From Bacillota bacterium (GTDB lineage Bacteria > Bacillota > Clostridia > Christensenellales > SZUA-584), in assembly GCA_023390815.1 (NCBI GenBank), contig JAEWCC010000008.1, positions 70,263-134,262 on the forward strand: 64,000 nucleotides of DNA, in the 5' to 3' direction. Shown piece by piece: positions 8,117-17,155 of the stretch. The translations under genes were made by a program, and so were the position numbers. The stretch's first letter is position 1. Each line of letters begins with the position of its first letter. Below the pieces are notes generated by a model. That model saw only the letters and a program-made list of their open reading frames with translations, had not been told where the DNA came from and searched no databases.

Positions 8117-9643
8117 TTATGGCCCTGATGCGCCGTCTGTCAATTCGCCGGAGTTTTCATCCTCCGGCGGCATCATGGCAACATACAGCGACGCATAGGT
8201 CTGCGCGCTCTTTTGAAAGCTCCAGTCCTGCCGCATGCCCGTCTGGCGCAGCGTGCCCAGCGCGTCCTTGTTTTCGTATACGCCGAGCGCATAGCGCAGC
8301 GTGTCCAGCATATCATGCGCGTTGTAGTTGTCGAACGAAAAGCCGTTGCCCTCCCCCGTGAATTCGTTGTATGGTTTCACGGTATCCTTAAGGCCCCCGG
8401 TGGCGCGCACGACGGGTAGCGTGCCGTAACGCAGCGCGATCATCTGCGATATGCCGCACGGCTCGAACAGCGAAGGCATCAGCAGAAAATCGCCGCCCGC
8501 GTAGATCCGGTGCGACAGCGCGTCATCGAAGCGCAGCAGCGCGCGCGCTCTGCCCGGATAGCGCCGCTCGGCCTCGCGAAAGAAGTTCTCGTACTCCGCA
8601 TCGCCTGTGCCGAGCATCGCGAAGCAGATGCCCTGCTGCATCATTTCGTCGAAAACCCGCAGCACGAGGTCCAGCCCTTTTTGCTTCGTCATCCGCGTCA
8701 CCATGCACACGAGCGGCGCATTTGCATCCAACCCCAGCTCTTCCGCAAGCGCCTCTTTGCACTGCCGCTTGCCCTCCGGCGCGTCCGCGCTGTAGGTTTG
8801 TGCGATGTGGATATCGGTCTCGGGGTCGAATGCCTTTACGTCAATGCCGTTAAGAATACCTACCAGGTCGTTCGCGCGCGCGGTGAGGATTCCGTCCAGT
8901 CCCTCGCCGTAGCTCGTCGTGTGGATCTCCTGCGCGTAGGTCGGGCTAACGGTGACGAGCTTGTCGGCGAACACGACACCCGCTTTCATGAAGCTCGCGC
9001 AGCCGTAATGTTCGATATAGTCAGGCTGGTTATAGAAGGCGTCTATGCCGAGCATCTCCGAAACGAAGCCGAACCCGAACTTGCCCTGATAGCCGAGGCT
9101 GTGCATCGCGAGCACGGTTTTACAGCCGCCTTGCGGCCTGCCCTGATACTGCGTCTTCACGAGCATGGGGATCATCGCGGTATGCCAATCGTTGACGTGC
9201 AGGATATCGGGGATAAAATCGATCATCGGCAGCGCTTCGAGCACGGCACGCGAGAAAAACGCGTACTGCTCTCCTTCAAAGTCGCCGCCGCAGTATATCA
9301 TATTGCCGAAATAGAATTCGTTGTCGATGAGGTACACGGGCAAACCGTCCCAATCCAGCAGCTCCACTCCCGCGTATTGCGAGCGCCAGCCGAGCTGAAC
9401 AGAAAAGCTCGCAAGGTGCTGCACCTGTACAGCGTACTTTTCTTTGATAGCGCGATGATATGGCAGCATCAGGCGCACGTCGAAGCCGATATCCTTGAGC
9501 GCGCGCGAAAGCGTGCCCGCCACGTCCGCAAGCCCGCCCGTTTTGGCAAACGGCGCGCATTCAGCGGCAGTCATCAGTATGGCCGGCAGCCCTTCCCGGT
9601 TCTTTGCTTTCAGCATGGCGGCGAGGTGTTCATCCATGGTCAC
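8117..9643 (-). CDS. glgA: Glycogen synthase (ADP-glucose, GT5)
   Basis: 508 residues. It extends alpha-1,4-glucan from ADP-glucose. The N-terminal substrate loop is present as ECAPFAKTGGLADVAGTL (family KxGGLxDV), and the C-terminal Rossmann domain carries MPSLFEPCGISQMIALRYGT with the conserved Glu-Pro-Cys-Gly. The GTG at 9643 overlaps the glgD stop as GTGA; an ATG two codons later (9637) is an equally possible start. Overlap suggests translational coupling with glgD. Cytoplasmic. Confidence 0.96.
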   Translation of the reverse strand: MTMDEHLAAMLKAKNREGLPAILMTAAECAPFAKTGGLADVAGTLSRALKDIGFDVRLMLPYHRAIKEKYAVQVQHLASFSVQLGWRSQYAGVELLDWDGLPVYLIDNEFYFGNMIYCGGDFEGEQYAFFSRAVLEALPMIDFIPDILHVNDWHTAMIPMLVKTQYQGRPQGGCKTVLAMHSLGYQGKFGFGFVSEMLGIDAFYNQPDYIEHYGCASFMKAGVVFADKLVTVSPTYAQEIHTTSYGEGLDGILTARANDLVGILNGIDVKAFDPETDIHIAQTYSADAPEGKRQCKEALAEELGLDANAPLVCMVTRMTKQKGLDLVLRVFDEMMQQGICFAMLGTGDAEYENFFREAERRYPGRARALLRFDDALSHRIYAGGDFLLMPSLFEPCGISQMIALRYGTLPVVRATGGLKDTVKPYNEFTGEGNGFSFDNYNAHDMLDTLRYALGVYENKDALGTLRQTGMRQDWSFQKSAQTYASLYVAMMPPEDENSGELTDGASGP

Positions 9644-10764
9644 AGCACCGAGCCCTTCCGGATGATGGTGGGATAGTTGACGTCGCCGATCAGTGTGCGC
9701 CCTTCGCGGATACGGCAGTCCTTATCCGTGATCACGTTTTCGAGCACACAGTTCTTGTCGATCTCGCAGTCCTGCATGATGACGCAGCCTTTCACTTTGG
9801 CCCCCTTGCCGATGTGCACGCCGCGGAACAGCATGCTGTCCTCCACCGTACCGTCGATGATGCAGCCGTTCGCGAGAAAGCTGTTATTGACGCGCGCATG
9901 GCTGCCGTATTTCACGGGCGCCTCGTCCTTGACCTTGGTATATACAGGCTGGCCTGTGTAGAACAGATCCTTCTGTACTTCCTCGCGCAGCATGTCCAGA
10001 TTCATATCATAGTACGCGTTGACCGAGTCGAGCCGGCCCACGTAACCCGTGTGCTCAATCGCTTGAATGCGCAAATTCTTGACGTTGCGCATCAGTGCGC
10101 CGCCGATGAAGTCGTAATGGCCCTGCGCTACGCTGCGGTCGATGATGTACTCGAGCAAACTCTTGTGGATCAGGAACACGTCCATGCTGATCTTGTCGGA
10201 ACGCGAATACCGGAAATCGAACTCCATGTCCGTAACCCAGCCGTTCTCGTCGGTAAACAGCCGCAGCTCGCGGTGGCGTTCCCGGTTTTCATTGTTCTTT
10301 TCCACACTGTAGAGCATCGTGATGTCGGCCTGCGTCTCCATGTGGCGCTTGAACATCTGGTTGTAGGTCGCCGTAAATACGGAGCTTGCGCCCGTCAGCA
10401 GGCAATAGGGCTGCGGCGCGCGACGGATATACGACAGGTTGCTCTTGATGGCATCCGCGACGCCGCGGTAGATGCCCGTGTTTTCAGCATAGTCGAACGG
10501 CGGAAGGATAAAGAGCCCGTCCGTCTTGCGCGAGAGGTCCCATTCCTTGCCCGAGCCCACATGGTCCATCAGCGACTGGTAGCTCTTCTGCGTGATGATG
10601 CCCACGTTGCGGATGCCGCTGTTGACGAGGTTTGAAAGGTGAAAGTCGATGACGCGGTAGCGCCCGCCCACCGGCAGTGCCGCGATGGAGCGCGCCAGTA
10701 CGAGCTCGCGCAGGTTGTAGTTCTCCTCGCCGGCAAATATCAAGCCGAATACGTCCTTGATCAT
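9640..10764 (-). CDS. glgD: GlgD, non-catalytic-type ADP-glucose pyrophosphorylase subunit
   Basis: 374 residues, related to GlgC across the nucleotidyltransferase and C-terminal left-handed beta-helix regions. The N-terminal nucleotide loop reads IFAGEENYNLREL in place of the GGxGxRL loop seen in the neighbouring GlgC. Known: in Firmicutes GlgD pairs with GlgC and modulates activity; the altered loop fits a regulatory rather than catalytic subunit. The ATG at 10764 forms an ATGA overlap with the glgC stop and the TGA stop overlaps the glgA start. Confidence 0.93.
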   Translation of the reverse strand: MIKDVFGLIFAGEENYNLRELVLARSIAALPVGGRYRVIDFHLSNLVNSGIRNVGIITQKSYQSLMDHVGSGKEWDLSRKTDGLFILPPFDYAENTGIYRGVADAIKSNLSYIRRAPQPYCLLTGASSVFTATYNQMFKRHMETQADITMLYSVEKNNENRERHRELRLFTDENGWVTDMEFDFRYSRSDKISMDVFLIHKSLLEYIIDRSVAQGHYDFIGGALMRNVKNLRIQAIEHTGYVGRLDSVNAYYDMNLDMLREEVQKDLFYTGQPVYTKVKDEAPVKYGSHARVNNSFLANGCIIDGTVEDSMLFRGVHIGKGAKVKGCVIMQDCEIDKNCVLENVITDKDCRIREGRTLIGDVNYPTIIRKGSVL

Positions 10765-11981
10765 ACGTACACCTCTTCTTCCACCTTGCACACCGTCTGC
10801 TCACACTCGCTGCCCGGCTCAATCGATGCGCCTTCCTCGATGGTATAGCCCGAGGCAACCCGCACCCGCTGCCCGATCACGGTAATCTTCCGCCCACCGC
10901 CGATATGGCAGCCGCTGCCTACAGTGACGTCTTCGTCAATAATGGACTTCTCCACCACGCTTCCGGGGCCAATCACGGTATTCTGCATGATGATACTGTC
11001 GCGTACGACCGCGCCTTCCATCACCTTGACTTCCGGGAACAGCACGCTGTTTTCCACCCGGCCGAAAATATGGCAGCCCTCCGAAACGAGGCTCGTGCGG
11101 GTAACGGCGTTTTTGCCCACGAAGTGTGGCGGCTGGTTTGGGTTGCGCGAGAATATTCTCCAAGAAGGATCGTAAAGATCGAACTCGGGGTGATCCTGCA
11201 GCAGCTCCATGTTGGCTTCCCAAAGGCTCTGCAAGGTCCCTACATCCTTCCAGTAGCCGCTGAACGTATAAGCAAACACGAAGTCTCCGGCGTTCACCAT
11301 CTTGGGGATGATATCCCTGCCGAAGTCGTAAGAGGACTCCTTGTCCTGACTGTCCCGGTACAGCCAGGACCGCACCTTGCGCCAGCTGAATATGTACACG
11401 CCCATCGAAGCGAGATCACTCTTGGGGACTTTGGGCTTCTCTTCGAACTCGATAATGCGCCCTGTCTCGTCGGTGTTCATGATGCCGTAGCGCGACGCCT
11501 CCTTGATTGGCACGCGAATGACCGCGATCGTCGCGTCGGCCTCCTTCTCGATATGAGCCCGCAGCATCGCGCTGTAATCCATCTTATAGATATGATCTCC
11601 CGAAAGTACGAGTAAATAATCCGGATCGTAGCGGTCGATGAAAAAGCTGTTCTGGAATATGGCGTTGGCTGTGCCGGAATACCATTCGCCGCGCTCGCCC
11701 TTCATATAGGGCGGCAGGATGAACACGCCGCCGTTGTTGATGTCAAGGTCCCATGGCGAGCCTGTGCCGATATACGCGTTGAGTTCCAGCGGCTGGTACT
11801 GCGTCAGCACGCCCACCGTGTCGATGCCCGAGTTCGTGCAGTTGGACAGCGCGAAATCGATGATGCGGTACTTGCCCCCATAGGGCACCGCCGGCTTGGC
11901 GCGTGATTTGGTGAGCACCCCCAGCCGCGAGCCTTGTCCGCCCGCAAGCAGCATGGCGATACATTTCTTTTTATTGGCCAT
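10761..11981 (-). CDS. glgC: Glucose-1-phosphate adenylyltransferase (ADP-glucose pyrophosphorylase)
   Basis: 406 residues. It makes ADP-glucose from ATP and glucose-1-phosphate, the committed step of bacterial glycogen synthesis. The intact catalytic loop MLLAGGQGSRLGVLT is near the N-terminus, followed by KPAVPYGGKYRIIDFALSNC; the last third is a repeated hexapeptide beta-helix. The ATG at 11981 has GGAGGT upstream and overlaps the end of glgB by 11 bp. Longer in-frame readings lie inside glgB and lack support. Forms a mixed enzyme with GlgD by analogy with other Firmicutes. Confidence 0.96.
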   Translation of the reverse strand: MANKKKCIAMLLAGGQGSRLGVLTKSRAKPAVPYGGKYRIIDFALSNCTNSGIDTVGVLTQYQPLELNAYIGTGSPWDLDINNGGVFILPPYMKGERGEWYSGTANAIFQNSFFIDRYDPDYLLVLSGDHIYKMDYSAMLRAHIEKEADATIAVIRVPIKEASRYGIMNTDETGRIIEFEEKPKVPKSDLASMGVYIFSWRKVRSWLYRDSQDKESSYDFGRDIIPKMVNAGDFVFAYTFSGYWKDVGTLQSLWEANMELLQDHPEFDLYDPSWRIFSRNPNQPPHFVGKNAVTRTSLVSEGCHIFGRVENSVLFPEVKVMEGAVVRDSIIMQNTVIGPGSVVEKSIIDEDVTVGSGCHIGGGRKITVIGQRVRVASGYTIEEGASIEPGSECEQTVCKVEEEVYV

Positions 11982-13896
11982 TCCCTGCGCACCTCCGTAT
12001 TTCATTCTCCGTAAAGGCATAATACACCGCCGAAAGAGGCGGTATGCATAACTCCGCACGGAAAGGCAGGCCCGCAAAGCCGCCCTCCTGCGCGGAAATT
12101 ATCGTCTCATTTTTTTGTCCGCTGCCGCCATACTCCTCCGCGTCGCTCGAAAGCACCTGCGTCAGCGTACCCTCCCCGGGCAGCCCGACGATCCAGCTTT
12201 CCACCGGCACGGGCGTAAAGTTGAACGCGCAAACGATGCGCTGAGGGGTATCCCCCGCCGCGGTGCGCATGAAACACAGTGCGCTGCGCTGCGCGTCGCC
12301 TACGTTCAGCCACGTGAAACCCGCCCAGCCGCCGTCCGCCTCAAAAAGCGCGGGATGGCTTTTATAGAAAGCGCCGAGAGCCGCGACAAAACGTTGCATC
12401 TGGCCATGACGCGGGTAATCGAGCAGGAACCAGTCCAGCGGGCGCTTCGGGTCCCACTCAATGAACTGGCCGAACTCGCAGCCCATAAACATGAGCTTCT
12501 TGCCCGGATGCGCGAACATGTAGCCGTACAGCGCGCGCAACGACGAGAACTTCTCGTCGTAGCTGCCGAACATCTTGTCCAGCATAGACTTCTTGCCGTG
12601 CACCACCTCGTCGTGCGAATACGGCAGCACGAAGTTTTCCGAGAACGCGTAGTGCAGCGAGAAGGTCATCTTGTTGTGATTGAACTGGCGAAAGAAATGG
12701 TCCATGGACATATACGCAAGCGTATCGTGCATGAACCCCATGTTCCACTTGAACGAAAACCCAAGCCCCCCGTCGGATGCCGGTTTCGTGATGCCCGGAT
12801 AGGAGGTCGACTCCTCCGCGACCGTGACAGCGCCCGGATGGCGCGCATGAATTGTGGCGTTGAGCTTTTTCAAAAACGCTTCGGCGGAGAAATCGATGTT
12901 GCCGCCGTGCTCGTTGGGGATGTACTCGCCTTCGTTTCGTGCGTAGTCCAGGTACAGCATCGAGGTCACCGCGTCAACGCGGATTCCCTCGACATGGTAA
13001 ACATCCATCAGCATCATGGCGCTGGACACGAGAAAGCTCACGACTTCCGGCTGTTTGTAATTGAATATCAACGTGCCCCACTGCGGGTGGTTGGCCTGTA
13101 TCGGGTTGGCGTGCTCAAACAGGCACGAACCGTCGAAGCAAGCGAGGCCGTGATCGTCCTTCGGGAAATGAGCGGGCACCCAGTCCATGATCACGCCGAT
13201 GCCGCGGCTGTGCATCACATCCACAAAGTACATGAAGTCCTGCGGCGTGCCGTAGCGGCTCGTGATGGCAAAATAGCCGGTTACCTGATACCCCCACGAG
13301 CCATCAAACGGATACTCATTGAGCGGCAGCAGCTCGACATGCGTGTAGCTCATCTGTACGAGGTAATCGGCCAGCTCCCCGGCGATCTCGCGCAAGCTCA
13401 CATACTCGTAGCCTTTCTTCGTGCGCCACGAGCCGATGTGCATCTCGTATATGGACATCGGTGCTGTAAAGATATTGTTCTGCGTTCTCTGCCGCGTGAA
13501 TTCTTCGTCATGCCATTCAAAGCCGCCGAGGCTCCACACCTTGGAGGCGGTTTTGGGCGCGACCTCGGCGTGGAAAGCGAACGGGTCGGCCTTGAACCGA
13601 ACGCGCCCGTCGCATCCCGTGATCTGATATTTATAATTGTCGCCGTCCTTAAGGCCCGGTACAAACGCCGCGTACGCGCCGCCGGAAAGCTTCTCCATGG
13701 GGTTTTTCGCCGCATCCCAGCCGTTGAAATCCCCCACGACGCTGACCGCTTTTGCACTCGGCGCCCATACGAGGAAGCGGTGCATATCAAGCTCCGGCAC
13801 ATGGTGGCAGCCGAATATCCGATACGCCTGCTGCGCCTCGCCCGTATTGAAGAGATAAATCTCCTCCATATTTACATGTTGCGCGATATCTTTCAT
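11971..13896 (-). CDS. glgB: 1,4-alpha-glucan branching enzyme (GH13)
   Basis: 641 residues. It cuts alpha-1,4 chains and rejoins them as alpha-1,6 branches. An N-terminal CBM48-type beta domain (VWAPSAKAVSVVGDFNGW) precedes the GH13 barrel with DWVPAHFPKDDHGL, GIRVDAVTSM (nucleophile Asp), VAEESTSYPG (acid/base Glu) and LPYSHDEVVHGK. First gene of the glg operon. I place the start at ATG 13896, which has AGGGAG 8 nt upstream; an in-frame GTG at 13950 is the alternative and would add 18 residues. No clear promoter was found in the A+T-rich DNA upstream. Confidence 0.95.
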   Translation of the reverse strand: MKDIAQHVNMEEIYLFNTGEAQQAYRIFGCHHVPELDMHRFLVWAPSAKAVSVVGDFNGWDAAKNPMEKLSGGAYAAFVPGLKDGDNYKYQITGCDGRVRFKADPFAFHAEVAPKTASKVWSLGGFEWHDEEFTRQRTQNNIFTAPMSIYEMHIGSWRTKKGYEYVSLREIAGELADYLVQMSYTHVELLPLNEYPFDGSWGYQVTGYFAITSRYGTPQDFMYFVDVMHSRGIGVIMDWVPAHFPKDDHGLACFDGSCLFEHANPIQANHPQWGTLIFNYKQPEVVSFLVSSAMMLMDVYHVEGIRVDAVTSMLYLDYARNEGEYIPNEHGGNIDFSAEAFLKKLNATIHARHPGAVTVAEESTSYPGITKPASDGGLGFSFKWNMGFMHDTLAYMSMDHFFRQFNHNKMTFSLHYAFSENFVLPYSHDEVVHGKKSMLDKMFGSYDEKFSSLRALYGYMFAHPGKKLMFMGCEFGQFIEWDPKRPLDWFLLDYPRHGQMQRFVAALGAFYKSHPALFEADGGWAGFTWLNVGDAQRSALCFMRTAAGDTPQRIVCAFNFTPVPVESWIVGLPGEGTLTQVLSSDAEEYGGSGQKNETIISAQEGGFAGLPFRAELCIPPLSAVYYAFTENEIRRCAGNGQ

Positions 13897-14088
13897 GTGC
13901 CGCTCCCTGAGCGAATCGTCCTCCCGAACGTACGGCGCAATGCCGTTCACTATTCCTGTAATGAATATTCGACTCTTTTCCTGTCTTTCCCTTCAAGGCG
14001 GTTGCCTAAATCATGAATACAATATTAAAATTACGTAATATTTAACCCGTTACCGCGCCGGTTAAGCAACCAAGCTTGAGCCGGATGC

Positions 14089-14116
14089 AAAAAAGCCAGA
14101 GCAATTCCGCCCTGGC
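14089..14116 (-). terminator. Rho-independent terminator after alanine dehydrogenase
   Basis: The stem GCCAGAGC/GCCCTGGC (one mismatch) at 14095-14116 is followed on the minus strand by six T. It lies about 30 bp after the ald stop. Confidence 0.7.
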
Positions 14117-14146
14117 CTTTCGTTTGGCCGCGATGTTTCAGATACA

Positions 14147-15271
14147 CTACAACGTGTCAATAAAGTTGTGAGGATCCCTGTATTCCAGCTTCAGGCTGTC
14201 CGCCGCGTTTTTACAGGTCATGAAGCCCTTTGCGGTGTTCAGCCCTTTTAAGAGGGCGGCGTCCTCGCGCAGCGCGCACGCAACACCCTTGGATGCCAGG
14301 CTCACGAGATATGGCAGCGTAGCCGATTCCAGCGCGAGCGTCGAGGTCCGGGGCACTGCGCCCGGCATATTGGCGACCGAATAGTGGATAACGCCGAAGT
14401 AATCGTAGGTCGGATGATCGTGCGTCGTCGCGTGATCGATCGTTTCGATCGAACCACCCTGATCGATCGCGACATCGACGATGACCGACCCTTTCTTCAT
14501 CGTCCTTACCATCTGCTCCGTTACGATCTTCGGGGCGCTCTTCCCTGGCACCAACACCGCGCCGACGAGCAAGTCGGCTTCTTTCACGGCCTGCGCCACG
14601 TTATAGGCGTTGCACACCAGCGTCTTGATACGCCCGCCGAATATGTCGTCGAGATACCGCAGGCGGGGCAGGCTGATATCCAGTATGGTGACGTCCGCGC
14701 CGAGACCGACCGCCATCTTCGCGGCATTGGTACCCACGGTGCCGCCGCCAATGATGACGACTTTGGCGGGCATTACGCCGCTGACGCCGCCGAGCAACAC
14801 GCCGAGGCCGCCGTTCGGCTTCTGCAGCAGGGTTGCGCCGACCTGTATGGACATGCGGCCCGCCACCTCGCTCATCGGTGCAAGTAGCGGCAGCGCCCCG
14901 CCCGCAAGCTCGACCGTCTCATACGCGATGCCTGTGACTTCTTTATCGAGCAGTGCCTTGGTGAGGCCCGGATTGGGCGCAAGATGAAGGTAGGTGTACA
15001 GCGTTTGGCCCGGATGGAAAAGCGCGTACTCCGGTTCAAGCGGTTCCTTCACCTTTACGATGATTTCCGCCCGGTCAAATATGGACTTCTTATCTTCTGA
15101 AATGACCCCGCCTGCCTGAATATATTCCTCATCGTAAAAACCGCTGCCGTTGCCCGCTCCGGCCTCCACCAGAACGGTATGTCCCTCCTGCGTCAGCACG
15201 TGTACGCCTCCGGGGGTAAGACCAACCCTGAATTCGTTATTCTTGATCTCCTTGATAACGCCGATGACCAT
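14147..15271 (-). CDS. ald: Alanine dehydrogenase
   Basis: 374 residues, the usual size. It interconverts L-alanine with pyruvate plus ammonia using NAD. The N-terminus MVIGVIKEIKNNEFRVGLTP matches the family start, with substrate-binding Arg and Lys residues; the NAD-binding fold shows VVIIGGGTVGTNAAKMAVGLG near residue 170. The ATG at 15271 has GAGGG upstream. It lies 26 bp downstream of an Lrp-type gene on the same strand, so the two probably form a unit in which the regulator senses an amino acid and controls alanine use. The terminator at 14089-14116 closes the unit. Confidence 0.95.
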   Translation of the reverse strand: MVIGVIKEIKNNEFRVGLTPGGVHVLTQEGHTVLVEAGAGNGSGFYDEEYIQAGGVISEDKKSIFDRAEIIVKVKEPLEPEYALFHPGQTLYTYLHLAPNPGLTKALLDKEVTGIAYETVELAGGALPLLAPMSEVAGRMSIQVGATLLQKPNGGLGVLLGGVSGVMPAKVVIIGGGTVGTNAAKMAVGLGADVTILDISLPRLRYLDDIFGGRIKTLVCNAYNVAQAVKEADLLVGAVLVPGKSAPKIVTEQMVRTMKKGSVIVDVAIDQGGSIETIDHATTHDHPTYDYFGVIHYSVANMPGAVPRTSTLALESATLPYLVSLASKGVACALREDAALLKGLNTAKGFMTCKNAADSLKLEYRDPHNFIDTL

Positions 15272-15297
15272 GGAATTTCCCTCTTTATTTCAGATTA

Positions 15298-15744
15298 CTA
15301 CTCCGGGAAAACGGACTCGTTGTTTTTGCAGGTGGCCAGCACGACGTTGGTATATGTCTTGACGATGCCGGGTACGCTTTTGATCTTGTTGAGGAGTTTT
15401 TCAAGCGTAGAGGGATTATTGGTTACAATCTTCAACACATAATCAAAGTTGCCCGCGATATAATGGCACTCCAGAATATCGTTTTCGTTTTGGACATATT
15501 GCAGGAAATTCGCGATGTAGCTGGGGTTTTCGAGGCTGACGAACATGATCGCGGTCAATTCCTTGTGAAAAAAGTTCCCGTCGATGATGGCTACATACCG
15601 GCTGATCGCTCCGGACGACTCCAGCTTCTTCACGCGCTCCCCCACAGCCGAAACCGAAAGGTTGATTTTCTGCCCGATATCGGAAAGGGATGCGCGCGCG
15701 TTCTTTTGGAGCTGCCGCAGGATCTTAATATCCAGTTCGTCCAT
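15298..15744 (-). CDS. Lrp/AsnC-family transcriptional regulator
   Basis: 148 residues. The N-terminal winged helix-turn-helix (MDELDIKILRQLQKNARASL, then SDIGQKINLSVSAVGERVKKL) is followed by the alpha-beta RAM ligand-binding domain (about 65-140). Such proteins form octamers that bind amino acids. Start ATG 15744 is chosen for the strong GGAGG site; the longer reading has none. A good promoter lies at 15769-15797. Being first in a two-gene unit with ald, it probably senses alanine or a related amino acid; that ligand is inferred. Confidence 0.9.
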   Translation of the reverse strand: MDELDIKILRQLQKNARASLSDIGQKINLSVSAVGERVKKLESSGAISRYVAIIDGNFFHKELTAIMFVSLENPSYIANFLQYVQNENDILECHYIAGNFDYVLKIVTNNPSTLEKLLNKIKSVPGIVKTYTNVVLATCKNNESVFPE

Positions 15745-15768
15745 AATTCCTCCGGAATAATTACTTTT

Positions 15769-15797
15769 ATTATAAAATTTCACGATAAATTCTACAA
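15769..15797 (-). promoter_or_regulatory. Sigma-A promoter of the lrp-ald unit
   Basis: TTGTAG (15792-15797) and TATAAT (15769-15774) are spaced 17 bp apart on the minus strand, with the -10 ending about 25 bp from the regulator start codon. Confidence 0.7.
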
Positions 15798-15894
15798 TAT
15801 ACCGATCATAATGCAATAATTCTTTTTGTTCAATGATAAAATCACCAAATACATTTTATGCAAGGCGTGGTTTTTCAGGGAAAGGCAATAAATT

Positions 15895-16851
15895 TTATTT
15901 CTCTATGGTTTTGCGCTTTGTATGAGTGATAAACGCCTCCAGCGCTTCGCGGCTGAAGGGTGCGGTCGCTGCGCCAAGATGAAGCGCGCCAAACGCGCCG
16001 CAAGCGGAAGCGAAGACGAGCGCTTCTTCGGCGCTGCTCTTGTCCAGCAGGCTGTGGATCAGCCCCGCGCAGAACGCGTCGCCGGAGCCGGTGGTATCCA
16101 CCGCGTCGATATCGAAGGCAGGCACATAGCCGGTGAAATCACGACAACACGCGTATGCGCCTTTGGGCCCCAGCTTGATCACGACATTCTTCGCCCCCGC
16201 ATCCAGAAAAGCCTGTGCAGCGTCCTCGTATTTCAGCCTGTTCGTCAGTTGATCGCTGTCCTTCTCGCTCGGGACAAACCAGTCGATATATGGCAGAAAC
16301 CGCCGGATACCGTTCAATTTGGTGCCGTTCTTGTCCGAGGACATATCGGCAAACGTCATCACGCCATGACGCTTTGCGTGGGCCAGCACTGCCTCCAGCC
16401 CTTCCGCTTCCAGCTTTAAGCAGCCGTACAGGCTGCCGATTGAAAGCGCGCGGGCGCTTGCGATCAAGTCCATGTCCACGTCGGCCAGACAAAAATCGTA
16501 GTTGTTGCCGGGACGCGTGATGATACTGCGCTGCCCGTCCGGCGATACCAGCACGATCGCCGTGCTCGTCACCGACTCCGCCGATACCGCAACGTGTGAA
16601 ACGTCTACGCCGCGCGACGCCATCTCGGATAGGAAAAGCCGCCCCAGCGCGTCGTCGCCGAGACGGCAGCTGAGCGCCACGCTCCGGCCCAAGAGGGAAA
16701 GGTCTGCCGCCTGATTCGCGGCGTCCCCACCCGTCGTTACGGTGATGTCGTCGATTCGCGTATTGTCGTGGTCAAACAAGGTCCTGTCCGCAGGCCGCGC
16801 GAGGATATCCATCACGGCGATGCCCATCGTAATTACGTCATAGCTTTTCAT
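15895..16851 (-). CDS. PfkB/ribokinase-family carbohydrate kinase
   Basis: 318 residues. The two PfkB signatures are present: an N-terminal Gly-rich stretch (VTTGGDAANQAADLSLLG) that binds the sugar and the C-terminal DTTGSGDAFCAGL, whose Asp is the catalytic base. Family members phosphorylate sugars or nucleosides with ATP; the substrate is not evident. The ATG at 16851 is used; a GTG three codons upstream (16860) is possible, and neither has a clear ribosome site. The nearest same-strand gene upstream is the split-barrel protein of the glycyl radical cluster, separated by a repeat element and a terminator-like hairpin. Confidence 0.88.
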   Translation of the reverse strand: MKSYDVITMGIAVMDILARPADRTLFDHDNTRIDDITVTTGGDAANQAADLSLLGRSVALSCRLGDDALGRLFLSEMASRGVDVSHVAVSAESVTSTAIVLVSPDGQRSIITRPGNNYDFCLADVDMDLIASARALSIGSLYGCLKLEAEGLEAVLAHAKRHGVMTFADMSSDKNGTKLNGIRRFLPYIDWFVPSEKDSDQLTNRLKYEDAAQAFLDAGAKNVVIKLGPKGAYACCRDFTGYVPAFDIDAVDTTGSGDAFCAGLIHSLLDKSSAEEALVFASACGAFGALHLGAATAPFSREALEAFITHTKRKTIEK

Positions 16852-16904
16852 GGGTTTCACTATACACCCGTTCGGGCGCTTTGAACATAGCCGGATGACC
16901 GGAA

Positions 16905-16936
16905 ATAAAAATACCGCGCCGGTAAGGCAGCGGTAT
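16905..16936 (-). terminator. Rho-independent terminator (left hairpin of the repeat region)
   Basis: ATACCGC/GCGGTAT (16911-16917 and 16930-16936) with a G+C-rich interior is followed on the minus strand by TTTTTATTT. It probably ends the glycyl radical cluster transcript. A near copy of the hairpin without the T tract lies at 17116-17142. Confidence 0.55.
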
Positions 16937-17142
16937 CAGAGTGTCAAAAAACCTCCTATAAAGGCCCCCTCTGACGAGGGGGCTGTCACCGATAGGTGAC
17001 TGGAGGAGAGAAAGTGCCTTAAAACAGGTCACTCCCTCCGGCGCTACGCGCCACCTCCTACGTACCCGGAGGGTGCTCGTCTGAGGGAGGCATGATAAGC
17101 TTTATCGACAGCCTGATACCGCGGCGGTAAGGGCAGCGGTAT
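16911..17142. repeat. MITE-like palindromic repeat flanked by near-duplicate hairpins
   Basis: Two copies of a 26-27 bp hairpin (16911-16936 and 17116-17142) differ at a few positions and share the following CAGTG-type flank. They bracket about 180 bp packed with inverted repeats: GCCCCCTC/GAGGGGGC (16964-16983), GTCACC/GGTGAC (16985-17000), GGCGC/GCGCC and CTCCGG/CCGGAG. No ORF is present. I recall similar short palindromic elements, with paired stems such as CTCCCTC/GAGGGAG, scattered in Oscillospiraceae-type genomes. The layout is consistent with insertion beside or into a terminator hairpin, leaving both copies. Confidence 0.55.
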
Positions 17143-17155
17143 CTCAGTGAAACGA

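Noticed and set aside
8510..10635. Two long plus-strand frames (388 and 343 codons) opposite glgA and glgD
   Set aside because: Same reasons: complete overlap with well-supported genes and low-complexity shadow composition.
12115..14016. 633-codon plus-strand open frame opposite glgB
   Set aside because: It lies antisense to a gene with all GH13 motifs, has His/Arg/Val-rich composition typical of G+C-rich shadow frames, and no recognisable domain.
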